Shown: positions 1-4,612 of the stretch, one piece after another
Layout of the letters: every line of letters starts with the position of its first letter
How positions within the stretch are numbered: position 1 is the stretch's first letter
From: an uncultured Alphaproteobacteria bacterium
GTDB taxonomy: Bacteria > Pseudomonadota > Alphaproteobacteria > Caulobacterales > Caulobacteraceae
DNA: 5,036 bases
Reading direction: 5' to 3'
Assembly (NCBI GenBank): GCA_903928755.1
Contig: CAIYSH010000014.1
Coordinates: 1-5,036 of the forward strand
Translations under genes and position numbers: made by a program
Notes under the pieces: generated by a model
Seen by the model: the letters and a program-made list of their open reading frames with translations, nothing else
Database searches by the model: none
What the model was told of the DNA's origin: nothing

Positions 1-724
1 CGCCCTCGACCATGACCGTGCCGGCATAGGCCCTCGCCATGGAAAGGTTGGGGGCATTGGGACTGGGATTGACCCAGGCGCGCTCGCCCAGGGGCCAGCC
101 AAAGCCGGGGCCTGTGTCTGGCGTCCAGCCCTCCATGGTGATGACGCGATATTCGAGATTGAGGTTCAGGGTCTTGATGAACCAGCCGCCCAGCTCGCCA
201 AGGGTCAGGCCATGGCGCATGGGCATGGGCCCAGCGCCCACAAAGCTCTCCCAGCCCGCGCGCAGGCTAAGGCCTTCGACCGGCCGACCTGCGGGGTTAG
301 GACGGTCGAGAACCCAGACCGCCTTGCCATGCTGGGCGGCGGCCTCAAGCACGTACCTGAGGGTGGTGATGAAGGTGTAGATCCGGCAACCGAGGTCCTG
401 AAGGTCGACGAGCAGGACGTCGAAACTGTCCATCATGGCGTCGGTCGGACGGCGCACCTCGCCATAGAGGCTGAAGATCGGGATGCCGTGGGCCGGGTCG
501 ATGAAGTCGGGGGACTCCACCATATTGTCCTGCTTGTCGCCCCGCAGGCCGTGCTGCGGGCCAAAGGCCGAGGTCAGATTGACCTGAAGGGCCGACAGGG
601 CGTCAATAGCGTGGGTGAGGTCTGCGGTGACCGAGGCGGGATGGCCCAACAGGGCCACGCGGCGGCCGCCAAGTTCGGCCCGGAGCTCACTGTCCCGACA
701 GAAACGATCAAGACCGAATTTCAT
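1..724 (-). CDS. namZ: DUF1343 / NamZ-type exo-beta-N-acetylmuramidase (GH171), partial, C-terminus outside window
   Basis: The reverse strand from 724 to the window edge is open for 241 codons. It reads as the N-terminal part of the DUF1343 family, usually about 390-430 residues. Visible family motifs are the Rossmann-like start RRVALLGHPASVT (21-33), FGPQHGLRGD (54-63), VDLQDLGCRIYTF (106-118), WVLDRPNPAG (137-146), PMRHGLTLGEL (168-178) and WVNPSPNAPN (217-226). Characterised members (Bacillus subtilis NamZ/YbbC, Tannerella forsythia NamZ) remove terminal MurNAc from the non-reducing end of peptidoglycan fragments, feeding cell-wall recycling. The ATG at 724 is supported by GGAGG at 732-736 with a 7-nt spacer. 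It follows the stop of the DOMON-like gene by 3 nt, so translational coupling is likely. The N-terminus (MKFGLDRF...) shows no signal peptide, suggesting a cytoplasmic enzyme, unlike secreted homologues. Residue 57 is Gln where I remember most members having Glu (E-H-G). Family assignment is firm; substrate is inferred. Confidence 0.9.
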   Translation of the reverse strand, partial: MKFGLDRFCRDSELRAELGGRRVALLGHPASVTADLTHAIDALSALQVNLTSAFGPQHGLRGDKQDNMVESPDFIDPAHGIPIFSLYGEVRRPTDAMMDSFDVLLVDLQDLGCRIYTFITTLRYVLEAAAQHGKAVWVLDRPNPAGRPVEGLSLRAGWESFVGAGPMPMRHGLTLGELGGWFIKTLNLNLEYRVITMEGWTPDTGPGFGWPLGERAWVNPSPNAPNLSMARAYAGTVMVEG

Positions 725-727
725 GGG

Positions 728-1270
728 TCAGCCTCCAGACAAGGTCAGGGCAAAGGATAGCGGATGATGAAAGTCGGGCTTTCCCGCAGGATGCGTCACC
801 GACCAGTAGGAGCAGGTCCCATCCACGGATTCGACCACAGCGCACAGGGCAAGACGCCAGTCGGAATCGGCCAGGTGCGGCAGGCTCAACCTGGTCGTCA
901 GGGTCAGGGTATCCGGCTCCAGAACGACTGAAAGTTCAGGGATGGTGTCCGCCGGGACCATGCCCTTGCGATAGTCGTCAAAACGGTAGCTGGCCCATCG
1001 GGTCGACGGCGAAAAATTGAACTCCAGATAACCGGACTGACCAGCTTCCTGAACGAACACCTCGAAACAGGTATGTCGCCAGAGCTCGTCCGCGCGCGCC
1101 GGACCTGCGACTTCCGGCAGGCAAAGATCCGGGGTCATCCCTTGGGCACGATATGTCAGCTCAAGACGCCCCCCCGGCGATCGGTTCAGGGTCACATCAA
1201 TAGTGGAAACCGGCAGGCCGGGGGTCTGGACGAACGGCAGGAGCGCACAATGCATGACCTTGACTGCCAT
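728..1270 (-). CDS. DOMON-like domain protein of unknown function
   Basis: A 180-residue protein matching the bacterial 'DOMON-like domain-containing' family, whose members are mostly single-domain beta-sandwich proteins with no assigned role. Recognisable blocks are ADELWRHTCFEVFV (60-73), EFNFSPSTRWASYRFDDYR (83-101) and the C-terminal YWSVTHPAGKPDFHHP (155-170). DOMON folds bind sugars or haem in other proteins; I cannot show either here. No signal peptide or membrane segment is visible. It is the first gene of the minus-strand operon and its TGA is 3 nt from the start of the NamZ-type gene, so the two are likely co-translated. The start is uncertain: ATG at 1270 gives MAVKVMHCALLPF, while ATG at 1255 (MHCALLPF) resembles the usual family start better. 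Neither has a well-spaced ribosome site. Family call is confident; function unknown. Confidence 0.85.
   Translation of the reverse strand: MAVKVMHCALLPFVQTPGLPVSTIDVTLNRSPGGRLELTYRAQGMTPDLCLPEVAGPARADELWRHTCFEVFVQEAGQSGYLEFNFSPSTRWASYRFDDYRKGMVPADTIPELSVVLEPDTLTLTTRLSLPHLADSDWRLALCAVVESVDGTCSYWSVTHPAGKPDFHHPLSFALTLSGG
732..736 (-). promoter_or_regulatory. Shine-Dalgarno of the NamZ gene inside the end of the DOMON-like gene
   Basis: On the minus strand GGAGG occurs 7 nt before the ATG at 724. It lies within the last codons and stop region of the upstream gene. It is the strongest ribosome site in this operon and fixes the NamZ start. Confidence 0.8.
1239..1243 (+). promoter_or_regulatory. 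Candidate ribosome binding site of the tyrS leader ORF
   Basis: AGGAG stands 6 nt before ATG 1250. It lies in the antisense of codons of the DOMON-like gene (CTCCT on the other strand), so it may be a coincidence of that coding sequence. It matters because it would put the tyrS promoter inside the divergent gene. Confidence 0.35.
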
Positions 1271-1342
1271 GACCCCCGCCGGTTAGCTAGACCCATGTTC
1301 GTCCTGCGGCCCCTCTTCTGCCTGTATTACGCCCGCTCCTAA
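1250..1342 (+). CDS. Putative tyrS leader peptide with tandem Tyr codons
   Basis: A short ORF upstream of tyrS ends in TAA at 1340-1342. From ATG 1295 it encodes MFVLRPLFCLYYARS (15 residues); from ATG 1250 it is 30 residues. The 1250 start has AGGAG at 1239-1243 with a 6-nt spacer; the 1295 start has no clear ribosome site but could be used on a leaderless mRNA, common in Caulobacter. The adjacent Tyr codons TAT TAC lie at 1325-1330. They directly precede the hairpin 1333-1348, which carries the stop codon at its loop. Short ORFs rich in the cognate amino acid before such hairpins are the hallmark of ribosome-mediated attenuation, as in the E. coli pheST leader. The first 21 nt (1250-1270) would overlap the 5' end of the divergent DOMON-like gene. 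Chance remains possible because only two Tyr codons are present. This is inference from sequence only. Confidence 0.45.
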   Translation: MHDLDCHDPRRLARPMFVLRPLFCLYYARS

Positions 1343-1359
1343 GAGCGGCGCGGACGAAC
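1297..1359 (+). promoter_or_regulatory. Nested inverted repeats in the tyrS leader (possible attenuator pause/anti-terminator region)
   Basis: Two nested dyads are visible. The outer one is GTTCGTCC (1297-1304) with GGACGAAC (1352-1359), a perfect 8 bp. With T1305 bulged it extends by GCG (1306-1308) pairing to CGC (1349-1351). The inner one is CCGCTC-CTAA-GAGCGG (1333-1348), a perfect 6-bp stem with a 4-nt loop, directly against the outer right arm. The left arm and the Tyr codons lie in the leader ORF. GGCGC at 1347-1351 can alternatively pair with GCGCC at 1364-1368, the left arm of the next hairpin, so the two structures compete. The same dyads could instead be a protein operator in the divergent region. 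Confidence 0.4.
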
Positions 1360-1363
1360 CCTT

Positions 1364-1399
1364 GCGCCCCCTTCTCAAAGGTCGGCGCCGCTGAATTTT
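1364..1399 (+). terminator. Candidate attenuator terminator hairpin upstream of tyrS
   Basis: GCGCC (1364-1368) pairs with GGCGC (1384-1388), and CCTT (1370-1373) pairs with AAGG (1378-1381) around a CTCA loop. That gives 9 bp with a small internal loop. A run of four T follows at 1396-1399. The T run is short and sits about 7 nt beyond the stem, so termination would be weak by E. coli standards. Its position between the leader ORF and tyrS is what makes it notable. Confidence 0.3.
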
Positions 1400-1407
1400 C
1401 CAGGCTG

Positions 1408-1426
1408 CCGGCCCCTTCCCTGCCGG
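1408..1426 (+). promoter_or_regulatory. Hairpin overlapping the tyrS ribosome binding site
   Basis: CCGGC (1408-1412) is complementary to GCCGG (1422-1426) across a 9-nt loop. The last two G belong to the Shine-Dalgarno GGAGA (1425-1429), which stands 7 nt before ATG 1437. Folding would partly hide the ribosome site. A stem of 5 bp is easily found by chance in GC-rich DNA. Confidence 0.25.
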
Positions 1427-1436
1427 AGACCTGAAC

Positions 1437-2762
1437 ATGCCCCTCGAAATTGCGCCCTCTGCCGTGTTAGAGCCCGCGCCAACTGTTCCAGAGCCAGACC
1501 CCATGTCCGTCGACACCGAATTCAAATCCGACCTTCTGCGCACGATGCAGGCGCGCGGCTACATCCATCAGATCACCCATCCGGTGGAGCTGGACGAAGC
1601 CGCCTCCACCGGGACCGTCACCGGCTATATCGGGTTCGATGCCACGGCATCCAGCCTGCACGTGGGCAGCCTCATTCAGATCATGATGCTGCGCCGCCTG
1701 CAGCAGGCCGGCCACAAGCCCATCGTGCTCATGGGCGGCGGCACCACCAAGGTCGGCGACCCCACAGACAAGGACCAGTCACGCCCCCTGCTCAGCGAGG
1801 CTCAGATCCAGTCGAACATCGACTCCATCCAGGCGGTGTTTGCCAAGTTCCTGACCTTTGGCGACGGGCCGACCGATGCGGTCATGGTCAATAATGCCGA
1901 CTGGCTGGACAAGCTGGGATACGTCCAGTTCCTGCGGGAGTTCGGGGTCCACTTCACCATCAACCGGATGCTGAGCTTCGAGAGCGTCAAGCTGCGCCTT
2001 GAGCGCGAACAGCCCATGACCTTCCTTGAGTTCAACTACATGCTCATGCAGGCCACCGACTTCCTGGAGCTGGAGCGCAATTTCGGCTGCGTCCTGCAGA
2101 TGGGCGGCTCGGACCAGTGGGGGAATATCCTGAACGGGGTCGAGCTGATCCGTCGGGTCGACCAGAAACCCTCCTTCGGCCTGACCACACCCCTGCTCTC
2201 TACCGCTTCCGGCCAGAAGATGGGCAAGACCGTTGGCGGAGCCGTCTGGCTGAACGCCGACATGCGCAGCCCCTATGACTACTGGCAGTTCTGGCGGAAC
2301 ACCGAAGACGCCGACGTCGGGCGCTTCATGCGCCTGTTCACCGACCTGCCCCTGGAAGAAGTCGCCAGGTATGAGGCCATGGAAGGCGCGGCGATCAATG
2401 ACGCCAAGAAGGTGCTGGCCAATGAAGCCACCCGCATGCTGCACGGCCAGGCCGCCGCGGACGCTGCGGCTGAAGCCGCACGGGTTGCCTTCGAGGTCGG
2501 CAGCGTCTCGGCCGACATGCCGACCCTCGAGGTCGCCGCTGCTGATCTCGAAGCTGGCATTGTGCTGGCGGCCCTGGCTGTGGATGCAGGACTGGCGACG
2601 TCCCGCGGCGAGGCCCGGCGCCTGGCCCAGGGCGGCGGACTGCGGATCAATGATCTGGCCGAAGTCGATGGTGCCAGGATCATTTCCAGAGGCGATCTGG
2701 TGGACGGCGTCATCAAGCTGGCCGCGGGCAAGAAAAAGCTCGTCCTGATCAAACCTGTTTAG
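1437..2762 (+). CDS. tyrS: Tyrosyl-tRNA synthetase (TyrRS)
   Basis: Cytoplasmic class Ic enzyme that activates tyrosine with ATP and charges tRNA-Tyr. The 441-residue product has the full family layout. The Rossmann catalytic domain carries GYIGFDATASSLHVGS (63-78; HVGS is the HIGH-type signature), GGGTTKVGDPT (100-110) and QMGGSDQWGN (221-230, tyrosine-site region). KMGKT (261-265) is the KMSKS-type loop, and a C-terminal S4-like RNA-binding domain spans about 375-441 (SRGEARRLAQGGGLRIND). ATG 1437 has a good ribosome site (GGAGA, 1425-1429, 7-nt spacer) but adds a 22-residue Ala/Pro/Glu-rich extension. ATG 1503 (MSVDTEFKSDLLR) gives 419 residues, the usual length, and begins where homologues typically begin, but lacks a clear ribosome site. 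bcp starts 12 nt downstream and is probably co-transcribed. The leader at 1250-1426 suggests Tyr-dependent control. Confidence 0.98.
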   Translation: MPLEIAPSAVLEPAPTVPEPDPMSVDTEFKSDLLRTMQARGYIHQITHPVELDEAASTGTVTGYIGFDATASSLHVGSLIQIMMLRRLQQAGHKPIVLMGGGTTKVGDPTDKDQSRPLLSEAQIQSNIDSIQAVFAKFLTFGDGPTDAVMVNNADWLDKLGYVQFLREFGVHFTINRMLSFESVKLRLEREQPMTFLEFNYMLMQATDFLELERNFGCVLQMGGSDQWGNILNGVELIRRVDQKPSFGLTTPLLSTASGQKMGKTVGGAVWLNADMRSPYDYWQFWRNTEDADVGRFMRLFTDLPLEEVARYEAMEGAAINDAKKVLANEATRMLHGQAAADAAAEAARVAFEVGSVSADMPTLEVAAADLEAGIVLAALAVDAGLATSRGEARRLAQGGGLRINDLAEVDGARIISRGDLVDGVIKLAAGKKKLVLIKPV

Positions 2763-2765
2763 GAG
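2761..2765 (+). promoter_or_regulatory. bcp ribosome binding site overlapping the tyrS stop
   Basis: AGGAG begins inside the tyrS TAG stop codon (2760-2762) and stands 9 nt before the bcp ATG at 2775. A ribosome terminating on tyrS would sit on this site, so coupled translation of the two genes is likely. Confidence 0.75.
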
Positions 2766-2774
2766 CAGAACCCC

Positions 2775-3239
2775 ATGAGCGACTTCTCGATCGGCCAGCC
2801 GGCCCCCGCCTTCACGGTCGCAGGACCGGACGGCGATCTGACCCTGGCCAGCTTCAGCGGCAAGGGCCTTGTCCTCTACTTCTATCCCAAGGACGACACC
2901 CCGGGCTGCACCAAAGAAGCCCAGGGGTTTTCCGAAATGGCCGCAGAATTCGAAAAGGCCGGTGTGGCGCTCCTGGGCGTATCCAAGGACAGCATTGCCA
3001 GTCACGTCAAATTCACAAAGAAATACGAGCTCGCATTTCCCTTGGGATCCGATCCCGAAGGCAGGACCATCGAGGCCTATGGGGCTTGGGTGGAGAAATC
3101 CATGTACGGCCGTCAGTATATGGGCATAGACCGCTCGACCTTCCTGATCGACAGATCTGGAAAGCTTGTCAGGGTATGGCGCAAGGTGAAGGTGCCGGGG
3201 CATGCTGCAGAAGTTTTCAAGGCCGCCCAGGAGATGTGA
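2775..3239 (+). CDS. bcp: Thioredoxin-dependent thiol peroxidase, PrxQ/Bcp family peroxiredoxin
   Basis: A 154-residue cytoplasmic peroxidase that reduces hydrogen peroxide and organic hydroperoxides. The peroxiredoxin fold is clear: IGQPAPAFTVAGPDG (6-20), LYFYPKDDTPGCTKEAQGF (34-52) with the peroxidatic cysteine C45 and T42 of the PxxxTxxC motif, and GIDRSTFLID (117-126) with the conserved Arg120. C45 is the only cysteine in the protein. The resolving cysteine five residues on in E. coli Bcp is Gln50 here, so this is a one-Cys PrxQ, which must be regenerated by an external thiol. Length is normal for the family. The start is fixed by AGGAG overlapping the tyrS stop. It is second in the tyrS-bcp unit; no functional link to TyrRS is evident beyond shared expression. 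Confidence 0.96.
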   Translation: MSDFSIGQPAPAFTVAGPDGDLTLASFSGKGLVLYFYPKDDTPGCTKEAQGFSEMAAEFEKAGVALLGVSKDSIASHVKFTKKYELAFPLGSDPEGRTIEAYGAWVEKSMYGRQYMGIDRSTFLIDRSGKLVRVWRKVKVPGHAAEVFKAAQEM

Positions 3240-3329
3240 CCTCCTGTCGGCGCAACAGGCAGATGACTTGCCATAGAAGACTGAAATACGGTCTGGGCCT
3301 GGCTGGATTTCGCCAGATAGGATTTATGG

Positions 3330-3345
3330 CTAACCCAGCGTAAAC
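3330..3345 (+). promoter_or_regulatory. Degenerate CtrA-like box
   Basis: CTAAC-ccagcg-TAAAC has two half-sites, each matching TTAAC at 4 of 5 positions. The spacing is exactly that of the Caulobacter CtrA consensus TTAA-N7-TTAA. It lies about 100 nt upstream of the M23 start, in an AT-rich patch. The match is imperfect and may be accidental. Confidence 0.25.
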
Positions 3346-3377
3346 TACCATAGGTTTAAAAAAACCGGCACCCACCC

Positions 3378-3382
3378 GATTC
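3378..3382. promoter_or_regulatory. GANTC (CcrM-type) site in the M23-bactofilin promoter region
   Basis: GATTC lies about 65 nt upstream of the M23 start. In Caulobacter and relatives GANTC is methylated by CcrM, and promoters carrying it can be controlled by GcrA in step with replication. Just downstream are TTGCCT (3387-3392) and TAACAT (3408-3413), a poor -35/-10 pair with a short 15-nt spacer, so the promoter itself cannot be fixed. Confidence 0.4.
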
Positions 3383-3445
3383 AGCCTTGCCTAATTCCAG
3401 AGCTTCGTAACATATCCCGAAGAACCTGGGTCTCCAGCGAGTGCA

Positions 3446-4612
3446 GTGAGCATGACACAGTTTGAGCGCCTGCGCGGGCTTATCGCCGCCGTATTTCCGG
3501 AACGTCATATCTATATCCGTGCCGAAGGCGTCATGCGCGGCTTTGTCCTGACCACAGGAAACCAGACCCTTCTGGCCGGGATTGTTGCGGCCTGTGGGCT
3601 CTGGCTGGGAATTTCGACCGCAGCCATGATTGTCGATGCCCTGGCCCCGTCAGGCGCGGACCGGGAACTGGCACAGATGCAGGCCAGATCAGAACGCTGG
3701 GTCGCAGACCGTGAAGCGCGGCTGAACAGCGCTGTCGCCCAACTTGATGCGGCAAACGGATCGATTGGATCTCTGGCTGCAACGGTAGAGAAGCGTCACA
3801 CGGCCCTTGCCATGCTGCTGACCCAATCAAGGGACGAACCGGGACTGGCCCGGGCCCTGACACCGACCCTGCAGGTTGCCAGGTCCACAGTCGAGACAGC
3901 AAGCCCGACCCGGCGCATAGAGATTGTCCGCGCCAGTCAGGAAAGACTGATCGTTGCGGCAGACAACTTTGCCAAGGGCCGCGCGGACAGGCTCCGCCTG
4001 GCCTTTCGTCTCGCAGGCCTGAGCCCTTCAGACTATACGTCTTCAGCCAGCAGCCTTGGCGGCCCGCTCATCGATGCAAAGGACCCCCGTGCACTGGCTG
4101 CAGTCCTCGATGTGGATGAAGACTTCGCACGCCGCATCCAGCACGCTGCAAATACGCTTTCAGAAGCCAAGGCCATGACGACGGCAGCTGCGAAACTTCC
4201 CCTGTCCAGACCCACCTCAGACACCGCAAAATCAAGCGGGTTTGGCGTGCGTTTTGATCCCTTCAACGGACGCCCGGCCTTCCATTCCGGTCTGGATTTC
4301 ACCGGGGGAATAGGCGTGCCGATCTACGCCACGGCCCCCGGGATTGTCGCCTTTACCGGTGTGCGCTCCGGATATGGCAATACGGTCGAAATCGATCACG
4401 GTGCCGGGTTCAAGACGCGATATGCTCACATGTCCGGATTTGCGGTGCAGGTCGGGGAGAAAGTCGCGCTTGGCGAACGCATTGGAGCCATGGGCTCTAC
4501 CGGGCGTTCGACGGGGCCACACCTACATTATGAAGTCTGGGTCAACGGGCGCGCCCAAAATCCGGACCGGTTCCTCAAGGCAGGTGAGTATGTTCAGCAA
4601 GCGGCCTCCTAA
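3446..4612 (+). CDS. lmdC: Membrane-anchored M23 peptidoglycan endopeptidase, LmdC-like
   Basis: A 388-residue bitopic protein. Residues 1-40 are a short cytoplasmic tail with the block PERHIYIRAEGVMRGFVLT (18-36). About 41-66 is one hydrophobic membrane segment, about 71-125 is a probable coiled coil, and the periplasmic C-terminus is a complete M23 (LytM) domain (about 266-380). All metal and catalytic motifs are present: H280 and D284 (HSGLD), H328 (YAHMS), H359 and H361 (GPHLHYEVW). It should therefore be an active zinc endopeptidase cutting peptidoglycan cross-links. The next gene is a bactofilin overlapping by 23 nt, the arrangement of Hyphomonas LmdC-BacA and similar to Helicobacter Csd1-CcmA. 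In those systems the bactofilin localises the enzyme through its cytoplasmic tail; that role here is inferred. Start is GTG 3446 or ATG 3452 (two residues shorter); ribosome sites are weak for both. The symbol is assigned by architecture and context. Confidence 0.9.
   Translation: MSMTQFERLRGLIAAVFPERHIYIRAEGVMRGFVLTTGNQTLLAGIVAACGLWLGISTAAMIVDALAPSGADRELAQMQARSERWVADREARLNSAVAQLDAANGSIGSLAATVEKRHTALAMLLTQSRDEPGLARALTPTLQVARSTVETASPTRRIEIVRASQERLIVAADNFAKGRADRLRLAFRLAGLSPSDYTSSASSLGGPLIDAKDPRALAAVLDVDEDFARRIQHAANTLSEAKAMTTAAAKLPLSRPTSDTAKSSGFGVRFDPFNGRPAFHSGLDFTGGIGVPIYATAPGIVAFTGVRSGYGNTVEIDHGAGFKTRYAHMSGFAVQVGEKVALGERIGAMGSTGRSTGPHLHYEVWVNGRAQNPDRFLKAGEYVQQAAS

Larger units (their letters stand above)
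3240..3445. other. Intergenic region between bcp and the M23 gene
   Basis: These 206 nt hold no convincing gene. A 5-bp stem CCTGT/ACAGG (3243-3259) just after bcp lacks a T run. The region is more AT-rich than its surroundings around 3321-3364, including seven A at 3358-3364. It contains the only GANTC site I found between genes and a degenerate CtrA-like box, both listed separately. It must contain the promoter of the M23-bactofilin unit unless that unit is read through from bcp. Confidence 0.7.

Noticed and set aside
212..760. Plus-strand open frame of 182 codons
   Set aside because: It is antisense to the NamZ-type gene, whose family motifs are unmistakable, and its product resembles nothing I know.
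1260..1293. Promoter from TTGACTG (1260-1266) and GCTAGACC (1286-1293)
   Set aside because: Both elements match the Caulobacter housekeeping consensus well alone, but 19 nt separates them instead of the expected 10-14, so I do not list it as a feature.
1073..1342. An 89-codon version of the tyrS leader frame
   Set aside because: Its upstream part is antisense to the conserved DOMON-like gene. Only the end, from ATG 1250 or 1295, is considered a possible leader peptide.
1283..1543. Minus-strand open frame of 86 codons over the tyrS start
   Set aside because: It covers the leader and the antisense of tyrS; no family resemblance and no good ribosome site.
1779..3203. Long minus-strand open frame (474 codons) antisense to tyrS and bcp
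   Set aside because: It lies wholly opposite two confidently identified genes, has no recognisable domain, and long antisense frames are normal in GC-rich coding DNA.
3243..3259. Stem-loop CCTGT/ACAGG after bcp as an intrinsic terminator
   Set aside because: Only 5 bp with no following T run, so the tyrS-bcp transcript end cannot be placed here.
3263..3343. 26-codon ORF after bcp
   Set aside because: No convincing ribosome site, no recognisable motif, and no partner structure; it could easily occur by chance.
3341..3358. AT-rich inverted repeat TAAACT/GGTTTA
   Set aside because: Includes a G-T wobble, is weak, and is followed by A rather than T on the plus strand.
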